A stretch of DNA of 64,000 nucleotides from Lotus japonicus (GCF_012489685.1 NC_080044.1:72712732-72776731), one strand, 5' to 3'. Positions 1-14,100 are shown, numbered from the stretch's first letter. Notes: a model not told the origin generated them from the letters alone. A program made the numbers and translations.

Positions 1-656
1 TACATAATAATGTGAAAGATAATTAAGTTAGTTTTGAAATATTTTAAAAAGTTACATGATTTTTTGAAGTGAACACATGACTATTTATTTATTTATTTAT
101 TTAATCTAGGTGTTCATTTATGATTAGATTTAACGGTCGTAATTTATTATCATATTCTCACATAAAATCATATTTCTCATTGAAATACATCCCATATATA
201 TATATATATATATAGTCAATCTAATTAATAATATAAATGGTAATTAATAACAATTTAATTAATATTTTTATTAATGCATTGTTCAAGTCAAGTTTACTTA
301 TTTTGTTATATATATAGATAATAAATATAATTAATTAATTATATAAATGGTAATTAGCAGCCATTTAATATTGTTATTAATACATAGCTCAATTCAACTT
401 TTCTTTATAATTAAGTATTATAAAAAAAGTAAAGTTTACTTATATAATACTCTAGCTAAATGTATTCAAGTTTTCACATGATAAATCAGCAAGTGGATGA
501 CTCTATAAAATCTTCTTCATATGCATGTTTGCTTGCTTACTTGTTGCTTACAGAAATGAGACTGAACTGAACTGACTTATATATATTTGAACTCGCTGCA
601 GCTAGTAGCAGTTATTGAATTGATCAGGTTGGGTTGTTTGAGGGGGTAAAACGAAA
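1..656 (+). promoter_or_regulatory. Upstream region of the NSH3-like gene
   Basis: AT-rich upstream DNA with no coding signal. It holds a (TA)n run near 189-213. A TATA-like stretch (cttatatatattt) at about 577-588 lies roughly 70-80 bases before the ATG at 657, so transcription could start near 610. Two similar segments (around 225-270 and 330-390, each with 'aatggtaatta' and an 'aatattnttattaat' core) look like a diverged short duplication. No other element is recognised. TATA assignment is inference. Confidence 0.4.
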
Positions 657-3600
657 ATGCTAATAACGTTGCGAAGGAGGTGCATGTGTTGGGTTCCTAT
701 AGTGATAGTGTTGATTGTAGGAACCCTTCTTGAAGATGCTCCTCCGTTTATGGTGGCGGAAGGCACACCTCGTCGGATTCTGGTGGACACAGATGTGGAC
801 ACTGATGATCTCTTTGCTCTGCTATACCTTCTCAAGCTCAACAGATCCGAATTTCAATTGGAGGTGAGTAGTAAACCAAATCATTAATAATTTACAACAT
901 TATATTTCTCTATATACAGAAAAATATTGTTTATTGTTTTTTAAAAATCAATGAACAATATTGTAAGTCATACATTTTGAATTTTGATGAAAAAAATAAA
1001 ATATGGAAATAAGGTAAAGAGGAAAAACTAACATATAAAAGATTATGTAGATCAAAAAATTTTAAGAAAAACTATAACGTAGGGAAAAACTCAAAATGAA
1101 TTCACTTGAGACAAAAAAATTAATTGATTATTTATTAAATAAATTTGAGAATATAGACGATTTAATCAATAATAAAGTTACAAATTCATAATTAATTGTT
1201 TTCAAATTATTTTAAAATGTGGCCTTCCAAAATAAAATTTATAGGGAAAAAAAAAGAAAAACAATACTTATATGTATTGAGAATTGCTATAGGAAAAATA
1301 GACGTCAGATATATCAAATTAAAGATTGGTCCATTTTAAAAATAAAGGCTTAAATAACCTTTTGGTCCTTGAAACTGTAAAGGGAATCAAATCTGGTCCT
1401 TGTAAAATTTTCGCATCAAATTGGGTCCCTAAAATTGTTTTTTTAATCTAATTAACTCCTTTTGCTCAATTTTGAGCGGTCAACGGTCCAGTGGCAAGCC
1501 TAGTCAGCTAAAGACGACCACGTGGACTTTTTCACATCAGTTTTAGTCCCTTGAAAAGTATTTTAATCAATTTTAGTCCTTATTCTTCCACCTTCATCTT
1601 CTTCCTCTTCCACCTTCTTCCTCTTCCTCCATAACTCAAATCCCATAAATTCAAAAGTAAGAACAAGGTGAATATGATGAACATATAGTTTTTTTAGGGT
1701 TTTGAATTTCTGGATTTAAGGATTTGAGTTATGGAAGAAGAGGAAGAAGGTGGAAGAGGAAGGTGAAAGAACAAGGACTAGAATTGATTAAAATATTTTT
1801 CAAGGGACTAAAATTGATGTGAAAAAAGTCCATGTGGCCATGCTTAGCTGACTAGGCTTGGCACTGGAACGTTGACTAGTCAAAATTGAGCAAAAATACT
1901 TAATTAGATTAAAAAAACAATTTTAGGGACCCAATTTGATGCGAAATTTTTATAGGGATCAGATTTGATTCCCTTTACAATTTCAAGGACCAAAAGAGTA
2001 TTTAAGCCAAAAATAAACTACTCGTAAAAGAATATATGAAAAATGTATTGAAATTATATATTATAACGTTTCTCATATACATTACTGTTTAGAATGTATT
2101 GGATGATAACGATTTTCCAAATTTGTTTATTGAGTAGTATACTGTCCTAGTTAGTTATAGATTTGGCTTTGTAGTTTAAGCCTCTTAATTAACTTTCAGG
2201 GAATCACGATTAATGCAAATAGTTGGTTAAATGCTGGACATGCTGTGAATCAAATTTATGACATACTTTATATGATGGGGCGAGATGATATTGCTGTTGG
2301 AGTTGGAGGTGAAGGTGGAATACTACCAAATAGTACCATCCTCCCTAACGTTGGTGGATATCTTCCAATCATAGAACAGGTTTCTTTTTAAGACTATAAC
2401 AAATAAAAAAATGTGTACAATCTTAACTATATTACTTCACATGCTAATAATTTGTTTCTGACATAATGAATTAGGGAATGACAACAGTAGGGGGTTGCAG
2501 ATACAGAAGGGCCATTCCTCTTGGAGGGCGCTTAGATGTCGATACAAACTATGGTATCAGGAAGGCTTTCCTACCAAAGGTAATAGCATGATAAGAACTG
2601 GTCTTCAGTTAAGTCATTTACTTCAACTGTACCTATAGCCTAATTAATATACTGATACTCATTTTCTTGCTAATCTTTTCATGATATCAGGGCAAAAGGA
2701 GATATACTCCATTGCAACAACCAACTGTTCAGCAAGTGCTGATTGAAAAAATATCTGCTGGTCCCATAACCTTGTTAGCGATTGGAGTACATACAAACCT
2801 TGCAATTTTCCTTATGAATAACCCACACCTGAAGAAAAATGTGGAGCACATTTACATCATGGGTGGTGGTGTAAGATCTAGCAACCCAACTGGTTGCTGC
2901 CCCAAGAATGCTTCATCTTCTTGTGTGCCTCGACAGTGCGGTGACCGTGGCAACATATTCACTGATTATAATACTGACCCTTATGCAGAGTTCAACATAT
3001 ATGGAGACCCTTTTGCTGCATACCAGGTCATCAGACATTTTGATATGCATAACATTAATTCCATTTATTGATATCTAAAGAACGAAATATACTTTTAACT
3101 TTCATGGAAATAAACAATAATCATGTTGTTTACCGTAGCCCTTAATATCATGAGCTGACAGCTAGCAGTATTATATAAAACCATTCATGTGTTTTCAGCT
3201 TAACAGTTTAAGCTTTTTAAATAGTTGGTTCATGACAACATATTTCTGTGGGTAGTTATGTTAGTGACAAAAAGGTAAATAAATCTCTTTTTTCTAGGTG
3301 ATTCATTCTGGAATTCCTGTCACCCTTGTTCCTCTTGATGCAACAAATACAATCCCCATCAATGAAGAATTCTTTGATGCATTTGAAAAGACTCAAGACA
3401 CATATGAGGCACAATATTGTTTCAAATCATTGAAAATGGCTCGTGATACATGGTTTGACAACCAATTCTATTCGGTAATCTTTTAGTGAATTCAATTTAT
3501 GCATGCTTATTGTTTTATGTTATTAACATGTAATTTTTTTATGAATAGGAATGAACTAATATTCACAATGAATTAAATCATTATTTTGCAGAGTTATTTT

Positions 3601-6600
3601 ATGTGGGACTCTTTTGCAGCTGGTATAGCTGCTTCAACTATGAGTAAATCCAATAACCCCGAAGGAGAAAATGAATTTGCTGACATGGAGTATATGAACA
3701 TAACTGTTGTTACTTCAAACAAGCCTTATGGGATATCTGATGGCTCAAATCCATTCTTTGATGGCCTAAAAGTTCCCAAGTTCAATTTAGAGAAAGGTGG
3801 GGTTCATAGCGGTCATATTCAACAAGGACTTAGAGATCCACTTTGCTTTGTAAAGAATGGGAAAGGAAGATGCCAGGTAGTTGCTTTTCTATGTAGGTTT
3901 CAACTTTAATAACATGTTTGGTCCCACAGTGAAAACCTCTAGAATCAATTCTCAGTACAAGCTACAAGTCTTAGCTTATAAGTAAACGTGTTTTGAATTC
4001 TGTGCAAATCATGAAACACTGCACCAATTTGTCAAACATGCATACATATTGTTAATGTTCATGTGTTGAAACATGTTCTATAGGATGGTTATACAGCAGA
4101 GACACATGGTCCAGACTCGGTTAGGGTACTTGTTGCCACAAAAGCAAAGCCTAATCAGGATACTGGAAGCTCACTTGACAGAGAATATTTCAAAAGCTTC
4201 TTGAGTGTATGTCCACATTTTTGATATATAGATATTGTTCTAATTTCTTCATTCAATCATTCTGTTTTATTTACATGAGTTTATAAAGAAATTACTAACA
4301 AGTAACAACTAAATTCTTTGTGCTGCAATTGTTATTGGATTCTAAAGGCTTTCACTGTTGTTGTTGTTTTGTTTTTTTGTCGTCCAAAGGTTCTAAACAA
4401 CCCGCAATATGCTGGGAAGTTCAACTTCACCACACAGTTTCCTTACTACAAAGAAGTAACTTACAAGCCAGATTTTCATAACAAAACACTTGGGAAACCT
4501 GTTGTGTTTGACATGGACATGAGTGCAGGAGATTTTCTTGCTCTATTTTACCTCCTTAAAGTTCCTGTTGAAGTAATCAATCTTAAGGTAATATGTTTTT
4601 CCATTCGTGAGTGTTTCATAAATGTGTGTTTGAATACCAATTGAGTGCAATCTGAATGAACTTTTATCCCAATTCATAAGGATTTCGCTCACTTTTTAGT
4701 TTCCAGTGCTAACAAGTATCCAAACGTAGTTTTAGTTCTCCATTAAACCAAATATTGACACCAAGATATGAAAAGGCGTTCAAATGAGAAACCCTAGATG
4801 TTTTAGGTCAACTAAGAATTTCTACTTTTGATTTGATAACTTAAGTTGCTTGAAACTTACTTGTACTTACGGGCCTAAGTTTTTTTCTGTTGAATTATTT
4901 GTTTTTGAACCACAATTTGGAGAGAAGTAACACCTTTACTTTGTGCTTCTTGTACCTTATTTTTCAGGCAATCATTGTGAGTCCTACTGGATGGGCAAAT
5001 GCAGCTACAATAGATATAATCTATGACTTACTGCACATGATGGGTCGTGATGATATCCCAGTTGGTCTCGGAGATGTTTTTGCAGTGAATCAATCTGATC
5101 CAATATTATCAGGTGTTGGGGATTGCAAGTATGTTAGATCCATTCCACATGGAAGTGGGGGGCTTATAGACTCTGACACACTTTATGGTCTTGCTCGCGA
5201 TCTACCACACAGCCCAAGAAGGTTCTTTCCTGTTATTTACATGGCCTAGTTAGCATTGCTCATCAATGTTATGATGCATCATAAATTATTGAAATCATAT
5301 TGATTATACGCATGTTTGGAAACTCTTCTATAATTTATTTTGAAGACAATCAATTCTAAGGAGAAGCTTATGTGAGTAGCTTCTAATGTTTCCTACCATG
5401 ATTGGACTAACACAATAGGAATTATTTCAGGTACACAGCAGAAAACTCTCTGAAGTTCGGGGCTCCTCGAGATACATATCACCCTGAACTCAGGCAACCA
5501 CGAGCTATGGAAGTTTGGGAGTCTATTTGGCAAACAACTAAACCAGGGTCAGAGATTACAGTATTAACTAATGGACCCTTGACTAATTTGGCAAAGGTTG
5601 TATCAGTAGAAAACATAAGATCCAGAATAAAGGTCAGTTATGGCGCATATATTTGAAATAGCTATATATATCAGCAATAACAATCAACTGCTATGAAAGT
5701 GGACTTCAGAGACCACAGTATAGCTAGAAAAACTTATTGTCATTTTTGTTATACAAGAAAAAAATAAATTGAATATTCATGATTTTTTTGCATTAAACAT
5801 TCTGCTAGTGCAGAAATAAAGTTCAGATTGTTATAATTTGAGGAGATAACTGTTCCTAAATGTTGCAGGAGGTTTATGTAGTTGGGGGACACATCAGTGA
5901 AAATGTCAATGATAAAGGAAACATCTTTTCAGTTCCTTCCAACCAATATGCAGAATTCAACATATTCTTAGATCCTTTGGCTGCCAAGGCAGTGTTCGAA
6001 TCTGAAGTTAACATCACATTGATTCCGCTTAGTGCCCAGCGTAAAGTAAGTTCATTTTCAACTGCCATAGATTCTTTAAAAAGGGCTAAGAAAACTCCAG
6101 AGGCTGTGTTTTCCCAGGGTCTGCTGTCATGGCTATACCACTTGAAGCAAATCAATGATAAGTATCTTCATATGGTATGTACATGAGTTCCTATCCACAA
6201 AAATAATTTATTTTCTCTAGGCCAATATTCTTTCACATCATAAAAACTTTATAAGCATGATGGTGTTCAGAAATTGCATTTGGCAGAAGCTCATCAGGCT
6301 GTCTATATTGTTTCTGTTATTTTATAATAGTATGTTTGGGTTAAATTATTTTTTCATAGCACTCAGAAGCTACTCATAGAAGCTTCTTTCAATAATTGAT
6401 TTTGACTTTAGAGTCATTGGTAGAAAGATGTAATTAAGCCCTTATTGTTTGCACATGCAGGACACATTCTTGGGGGAAATTCTAGGTGCAGTTACCTTGG
6501 GCGATACTTCAACTAATCTTGATCCAAATTTTGAGGTCAAGCCTATTAAAGTCTTAGCTGATGGCGTTGAATCCACTGATGGAACAATTGTGGTGGATGG

Positions 6601-6751
6601 GAGACATGGAAAATTAGTTAGAATTTTAAGAGGTGTAAATGCCATGGCTTATTATAATTTGTATGCAGACAAGCTTGGCAATCATAATCAAACAGCTAAG
6701 GTTGGCAGCTTTAAAGAACAAACAAGAAAATGGCGTTATGCTCATTTGTAA
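657..6751 (+). CDS. NSH3: Two-domain nucleoside hydrolase, NSH3-like (887 aa, 12 exons)
   Basis: Exons: 657-863, 2200-2379, 2475-2579, 2691-3026, 3298-3474, 3592-3876, 4084-4206, 4390-4587, 4968-5221, 5431-5632, 5869-6174, 6461-6751. All introns are GT-AG and the frame stays open to TAA. The product has a hydrophobic N-terminal segment (about residues 12-25), fitting secretion. Two inosine/uridine-preferring nucleoside hydrolase domains follow. The first carries the metal and ribose loop DTDVDTDD at residues 44-51; the second carries DMDMSAGD at 512-519, where the paired Asp is Gly-Asp. Plant proteins of this type and length (about 890 aa) act in the apoplast, splitting purine nucleosides such as inosine and adenosine into base and ribose. 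Repeated GRDD(I)-V-G and YAEFNI(Y/F) motifs in both halves show internal duplication. Start is the only ATG before the signal-like segment. Intron 1 carries a foldback transposon. Confidence 0.93.
1347..2008. mobile_element. Mutator-like foldback element in NSH3 intron 1
   Basis: The whole 662-bp unit is a long imperfect inverted repeat. The left arm runs from GGCTTAAATAACCTTTTGGT to about 1660; the right arm runs from about 1690 to AGTATTTAAGCC. Both ends are flanked by the same 9 bases, aaaaataaa (1338-1346 and 2009-2017). Nine-base target duplications and long terminal repeats are the hallmark of Mutator-like elements. There is no coding capacity, so it would be non-autonomous. It sits in intron 1, and its hairpin RNA could yield small RNAs (inference). 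Confidence 0.85.
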
Positions 6752-7007
6752 TTTCCTTATTCTCTGCTCGGCAGCAATAATATATCTTTTGTTATAATTT
6801 GTATTTTCTAATAATTACTCCATGCTTTGCAACCAATACAAGGAAACCAGTGGAAAGTGGAAACCCTGTTGCCCTATCATGAAATATCATTTATTAATTC
6901 AAATTCACATGCTTTTTCATGTTCAAAAAATGTTTTATTACACACTAATAAACATGTAATATACAGTGGAATACAAACTCGGAATAAAGCTTCTCCTAGG
7001 CACAATG

Positions 7008-10000
7008 TCAATGGACATTGCGAGTAATCAACCCCTCAAATATATTGTACAGGTCCTTGTTTTCTGGTCCAAAAATTTCATCAGCTTTCTGCAGCGTCAC
7101 CTGCAATTTCGCACAAACAGAGCTTATAGGTGCGTCAATTGACGAAACAGGGGAGGAGTGGGAGAGGATCAGAGGAAGCATGAGAGAGGAAACGAGGCAG
7201 GAGCATGAGGAATTACCTCTCTTGTTTGTTTATGGGAATTCAGCTCCTTAACATTAGCCAAGAATGCACCGAACTGCTCGTAAGACAACCGGTTCCTGAT
7301 AAAAACCAACAGGAGATTAAATAAAGACCCCTGACTACTAAGCAGTAGGATAGTTCATCCAGTGATAAAAGATTCATTTCTTCCTGTCTAATCTGATCCA
7401 GTTTCCATGAAGGTCCTTCAAAATTATGGAAACTACAACATGCATGTGGGCACATGTTTATGTAATTATGTGCTTAAATTAAGTCAACTGAGGTTGCCAT
7501 TGTTTGGTAAAACTATAAGTTTCTCAACTAGGTTCCATAATTTCAAAGACAAGGGCCCTCACCTGACTTGGCGAAAGAACTCCTTTCCGTCCACCCGTGT
7601 TCGTCCTATGACACCCAAGTAAGAAACAATAAAATGAGAGAAAAAGTCATGACCTCAGCATGGCTGTAATGCTGGAAATACTGAAATATTAAGTAAGCAT
7701 CTGATTCTTCATATGCATGCAAGATCCAAGAAAATAGTTCACAACAGAGTGACTTAATGAAAACATATCGAGATGAAATCTGTTTGCACATTTGCAATGG
7801 CAACATAGTTAAAAGAACTCACCAGTTTGTGATCCTGCTCCGGAGTCAGAGCTTGACATCGAGGAAAACACTGAAGTCCTATCATCATGCATGCCTCTTG
7901 AGGTTGCAAAGGAAATTGAATGCCGCCTTGGAGACACAGGTTTAGATGTTCTTGTGGGAGATACTGATGCAGACAGGCTGGGAGGAGAACCAGGGGGAGT
8001 GAGCCGAGGGGTGGTAGATTGGGATGCTAAGAGGAGACTATATGGTACTCTAGGTCTTATGGCTGCAATTTCAGAATTGAAAATAAATACACAGAAGGTC
8101 AGGATTCACATGGAAAATTATAGTTGTTACTTTTTTCAGCAATATGTCTGTGTATGTGCGCGCGCACGCGTGTGTGAATGAATGTCGTGTATGTAAGACA
8201 CCATACTGTCTTTTTTGGTAATACAAAATGAAGTGTATGTATACCCATTTGCCTCATAAATGATAGTACATACCATCAGATTCATGATCCTCAGCAAAAG
8301 AATTTCCAGTATCAGAAATTGAGGGCACTGAAGAAGATACGGATGGTGGTAATGAAGCTTCATTATCTGCAATAAAATGAGAACTTATCAAAACTGAAAA
8401 TGAGAAAAGCGCAGCTGAGGGACCTCAATTTTAAGGGTCTGTTTGCAATAACAGGAAAGGGAGGGATATGGAGGGGAAAGCCTACTAAAATATGTTCATC
8501 TCCATCTCTCTACCACTCTCCCTCTCCCGATCAGTGTTGTCAAATCGCGATCGCGGAAAATCGCGGCGAGGCAAAAATCCGCTATTTCGTTTAGCGGATC
8601 GCGTCGCGGGCAAATAGCGGTTACCGCATAGCGGTTAAAATAAGTACAATATTATACAAAAAACAGTTAAAAACAACATAATTTTAACTCAGTCTCAAAA
8701 CAACATAATTCAAGGCTGTCCAAGAGCTCAAAACAGATAACAAAAGTACTTAAAACAACATAATGTTAATGCAAGTCTCAAAAGAGCACAATTTAAAGAG
8801 ATAAGAATACGTAAGAGATAAGTTAAGAGAAAAGGAAGAAGAAACAATGGAAAACAGAGCATGAGTTTTGAACAGAGAAGAAAACTGTGAAACAATATAT
8901 TATAAGTTTAGTAAAGGAAGAAGAAACAATGGAAAACAGATCATGAGTTTTGAACAAAAATAAAAGAAAAAGAGAAGAGAAGATGACTGTTAAAGGAAGA
9001 AGAAACATTGAAAAACAGAGAAGAAAACTGTGAAACAGGTAAAGGAAGAAGAAACATTGAAGAACAGAGTATAGGTTTTCAACAAAAAACAGAGGAATGA
9101 GAGGATGCGGAAAAGAGTATGATCTACTCAGCAGAAAGCAGAAACTCTAAGAAGGTTTGCTTGCAAGTTGCAACCGTGCTGTAGAGTGTAGTCTCTGAGA
9201 AGTGAGAACCAGAGAGAATTTGAAAGAGAGGAGAGGAGAGTTGAAGCGTTAATATAGAGAATAGTTATTAGGGATTTAGGGTTTTTTTTTTTTGAAAATG
9301 GGAATTAGGGTAATTAATGGGAATTAGCGTTAATAGGAGGTGGCCCATTATATGCTGTTTTTAAAACCCTAAAAACTAGCCAGAAAAACGTTTTAATTCC
9401 ATGAAATCCGTTATTTCCGTTTCTGGCATAACGCCGCTATGGCGTTCGCGGCCGCGATCGCGATTATCGCGGTGGCCGCTATGTAGCGGCATAACGATTG
9501 CGGTGAAGCAAATTCCCGCTACGCTATAGCGGGTAGCGGCCGCTATCGCCGCTATTTAACAACACTGCTCCCGATAGAACCTAAATTGTTTTTAACAGGG
9601 CTCGCTCCATCAAATTCAATAAACTTATTGATGTCAAATTCGATAAAATAGTTAAATAGCTTAGCCTGTGCATGGGATTCTCCGTCAACATAAATGACAA
9701 AACTAGATTAATTTACCAAAGCGTTTATAAAAACAATTAAGCTACTTTCACTGATGGAATGAGGATAGATTGGATCCTCTCATTTTCTTTAGCAACATGA
9801 CAGTTTAATGTTCACAGAGAAAAAGTCATAAACAACTCAAATGCAGGACATGTAAACCACTGAAGAGGAAATAGTAGACTCCATTAAATTGAAACTAGCA
9901 GTTTTCTCTCCAAACATGGCACTTCATGCACCCCATAGAAATTTGATGATGCTCAATTGTCACTAAAGCTTATACGGCAAAATAAAAGCTAAACCCAAAC

Positions 10001-11109
10001 ACTCTAAATCTCACTGCATAAATAAAACAAATTAAGCAAACAGCCAAAAGGGAAAAAGCAATTCACATAGGGCACCAAGAATCAACAGAAATGACATACA
10101 ACAAGTCGAAAGTACCTCCAAACTGAGACGTGGAAGTCAAACTTGATTGACTTTGTACTTTAGCAACCATGTCTGGAGCTCCTCCCTATGCCAAACACCA
10201 GTAAAATCCAAAAGTTAGACAAAGATATACCTTTGTATGAATTGTTTTCGACTTTTCATAATACTAGCTTATGAATTGTTTTCGAAATGAAAAAGTACAA
10301 TTTAGTAAGATATGAACCCATTGAATAAGTTAAACCATTCCATGATACATACTTACACATATTAAGCAACACAGAACTTCTCAATCACAGTAACCAGCAC
10401 AAAAATTAAGTAATATTGACAGCAACTTACAGAATTATCATCCTCCTCCTGAAGTGATCGCATAAGTGTCTTTCTGAAAACCTCCAACTGCACCATAACA
10501 TTTCAAATTTAACAACCTTGCTCCATTGCATCAAAATATTCCAATTTTTCACTTCACTACCATTTCCATGTTAAAAAAAAAAACTGAGTAGCCCCAATTC
10601 AAAATGAAATTATCAAACCAAGTTAATTTCGCCTACAAAAAACGTGTTACAATCAAAATTGAGTTTATGACAACCTTGGAGACATCTCGATTGAGCTTTC
10701 TAACAGTGTTGGAAAGTGAAGCATTCTCGTTGATCAAACTCTCCTGTATTCATATGAGAGAGATGAGTCAAATTTGGTTAAAGCCAGCAAAGAAAAGTGA
10801 TGAACCGGGTTCAGTTCAGGGGTTGGTTCGGACCTTATCTTGTTCGGCACGGTGGAGGTTATCGGCGGTGGCGGAGAGTGTGGCGTCGAGGGAGTCCAAC
10901 TGCGACTGAAGCTCGGCGATGAGGTGATCCTTCTCGGCGATCCTGGCGCGAAGTTCCGACGACTCTGATTCGAGGGCGTTGACACGTGCTGAAAGCGCAA
11001 TGGATGTGATCTTGCGGGCCAGGTCGAGTTGTTCGAAGGGATCTGACGGTAGCACTTGCACGAGGTCATCGGGAAGATCGAAGTTCAAATCTCCCGATTC
11101 CGCCGCCAT
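7008..11109 (-). CDS. Coiled-coil protein of the At4g15545 type (339 aa, 9 exons)
   Basis: Exons on the minus strand, 5' to 3': 11109-10834, 10743-10675, 10487-10431, 10185-10116, 8366-8274, 8062-7823, 7605-7563, 7295-7217, 7100-7008. All join in frame with GT-AG sites. The N-terminus holds the conserved DLPDDLVQVLPSDPFEQLD block and ARKITSIALS. A heptad-like coiled coil (ALESESSELRARIAEKDHLI onward) spans about residues 30-135. The middle is rich in Ser and Pro (TTPRLTPPGSPPSLSASVSP). The conserved C-terminus is GRTRVDGKEFFRQVR, then RLSYEQFGAFLANVKELN, then ADEIFGPENKDLY and FEGLITRN. I recognise this as the plant family of 'uncharacterized protein At4g15545'. No biochemical function is assigned; no catalytic motif or membrane segment is seen. 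Intron 4 (8367-10115) carries an hAT-like transposon. Confidence 0.9.
8532..9567. mobile_element. Non-autonomous hAT-like element in intron 4 of the At4g15545-like gene
   Basis: The ends are CAGTGTTGTCAAAT and ATTTAACAACACTG, an inverted pair with one mismatch. They are flanked by an exact 8-base duplication, ctcccgat (8524-8531 and 9568-9575), the size typical of hAT elements. Both subterminal zones (8550-8640 and 9430-9560) are packed with palindromic GCG and TAGCGG words that could fold heavily. The interior has a decayed repeat based on aaggaagaagaaac..tg(g/a)aaaacaga at about 8832, 8913, 8993 and 9041. No transposase is visible in 1,036 bp. Element class rests on the target duplication size. 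Confidence 0.85.
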
Positions 11110-14100
11110 AGTTGGTTAATCGATAATTTCCTGCCACTTTTTCCTCCTCTTTCCTTATTTTTGTTAATAGATTATTTTTTATTACTATATTCCTTTTTTT
11201 TTTTATGGTTTTGTATGTGACTGTGAGAGCGTTATTCTGTTCTTTGTTTGGTGGTGTAGAAGCAGACAACGCAGAGAGACATGTCCTGGAGAGTTTTTTG
11301 TTTTTTAATGATGAGTTTCTTTGTATTACTTAATTTTGTGCCAAAACATGTGGGTTTGCCATGGTTTGAGATTGGATACGACTGGAAGAAGAAACAAGAA
11401 AATTAGTGGTTATTTATTTGTTTTGTAACTTCTTTCGAATCTCCTTAAGTGATGTCTATTGGTTTTGGCTGGGATTACAAAAAGAGTCTCTCCATTCTTC
11501 TCATTTTGTAGACCCTTCGGTGGCATTGCAAGAATTATTTGTAGCTAAGGGGATAGATTTTAATGTGGATTATGTGATCATGATCTCTCAATTAATCATC
11601 AAAATCACTTGTTACTTGTCAATAACTTAGAATTTTCTTTTGGTGGATTTCCCCTTTAGAAAAAAAAATGTTTATAAGACCGCATAAGGAAATCGCATCA
11701 ATTCGCTTAGAAACTCGAATTCTATGACTTGATTGGAATCAATCAAACATCGTTAATGTCAAGACTGATTTTGTGAGTTTGAAAAGAAGAAGTATGAATA
11801 TAATTTTTTAGACTTTTTCACATTCCTAGGAGTTGTCTTCGAGTTGGAGAACACTAAAGCACAAGAGCTAGTGACAAGAGCGGAATAAGTTAACAAGATG
11901 AGAGAAAAAAACCTATCAAGGGAGGAGGAATAAGGGGTAGATACACGCATGCGACGCTCAATGTGAACTAGCCATATGGTGTAAGTATCAATTAGGGTTT
12001 TGGAAGTTAATGTGCTTAGCCTTTCTTATTGTGGTTTGTTGAATCTTGGTTTATTACAAAGTTGGATGGATGTGAAACTTATTGGTTACTAAGTGCCTCT
12101 TTGATAGTTCTAGTTAGCTATCTTTATACATCATGACATAGTTTCTTAAGTATTTTTCATTTTTTATGAACTCTTATGAGAGTCTACGAATTAAGTTTAC
12201 TAACCCAAAACAAATTAGCGTAGACTCGTGAGTAAAACAAATTTGATCACCATGTTTTTTTTTTGGTCAAAGTTGATCACCATGTTTTATGTTATGTGCC
12301 AACCGTTAATCAAAGCAGGTCATTACTCAATTTTTTTGCCAAGACTAAAATTTATTTACAATGAAAAAAACCAGCTCATAAGTTATGGTAGTAGCCCAAA
12401 ATGGACATGCGAGACTTGAGTCATCTTGGACTACGGCCCAAGTAGGGGGAGGTTACAAATACACGTGTAGGAGGTAGAGATGACCAACGTACTAGAAGTG
12501 GATATTTTCTTCGATTGTTTATGGATAGGTATAAAAAAAAAAAATCTCAAAGATTTGCTTGAATACATTATACATGGACATTATCATTCTTTTATCCTTC
12601 AAAAGCAAGATTGCCTCAGATTTTATGGATTATTATAAATGATTCACAAATAATTAAATTAAAAGTATAAGTGGAGTATGTCGTAAGTTAGAAGAACAAG
12701 GGACGGCCAGGGAATACGGACAACTTGATATTATATACATGAAATATTCAAGACACATAATTTGGAAGAACAATATCATGTGAATTGCAAAATCATTGGT
12801 TATATTATAACGCAATGCAATAAAATAAATAAATAAAACCCATTGCATAATTTCGTAAATTGCAATACTTTAAATTATTTAGTTCCGCTTGCCTTTTTTT
12901 TTGTTTGTTCAAGGGACTATGAATTAATATAATAAAAAGTTGTCCAAAGCACTTACTCCTATATTAGTGGGAATAAAATTACAATGAGTGATTATACAAT
13001 GTAACAAGATACATAAATTAAGAACAAAACATATTACTCATCCTAATACATATAGCTAACATATTAAAGTTCATACAAAGCCCCTAAATAATCTTGAGGT
13101 CATTTAGACGATTTTAGCTCCTCCTCTTGATCTTCACCAATATGTTGAGGTGTTGTAATCAATTCAACAGAGAAGCAATGCCCATTGCTGCATCAGTTCC
13201 AATATGTTTCTAGGAGGCCAATATGTTAGTGGATTATTTAGTCCATTTGGGTAGGTTTTCTTTTGGGTGGCTGTTGGTTAGCAGTTTTTTTTTTTTTCAA
13301 GCCGACTTCCTATGCATAATTTTTTTTTTCCTTTTTTAAGCAATGTGTGGTACAACATTCGTAACTCCAATATCACAGCTTTAGCGACACCTAAATTAGT
13401 CATGGCGGCAACACTGAAAACCCGAAAATAGGACAACTCCATTACAGACCATAAGTGATATATAGCAGGAGAAGACAAGGGAGGGAGATGGTGGTGGCAC
13501 TGACAGAAATGGTAGTGGCTAGAGGCAGAGGCGACAAGGTACGTAGAGGAATCCAATGGTGGTCTCACATGAGAAGAAGAGAGAAAATCCATACTAAAAG
13601 GAGAAAAAAACTCACTTATTTGAATAGTCAAACCACCTAATTATATGGAATTGAAGTAATGAACCAACCTATTACAAGAAGAAACAATTACAATGAAGAA
13701 GGAATCTCCCTAAAGGAGGGAGAATCCGCCAAAGGGAGGAGACCGAGGGGAAATGGTGGTTGTGAGTTTCCTCTCTACTAGGCTTTTCTTTAGCGAGATA
13801 GGCTAATAACTATATTCGCACTCAGCTATCTTCTATTTCATTTCTACATTTATTTTTCATATTTCTTTTCTTTTCTCATCATACAAAAAGATATGTAAAG
13901 AGCTAGCAGGAGCCACGGTCCCAAGAATTTTAATTTCTTTGTGACTACATGTATTTTTGTATATATTTTCTATCCTTGCTCTTGTCCCAAGTTTTGTGTA
14001 TAGATTTTTTATTATTTTATTTCAATCTTCAATAAAAAAAATATTGACTAAACCCCTGGCATCAAATCACCGCTATATCTTTCACTTCTATTTCTTTCAT

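Noticed and set aside
11066..11269. Short minus-strand open frame upstream of the At4g15545-like start
   Set aside because: It overlaps the start region in another frame and has low-complexity Lys/Asn composition.
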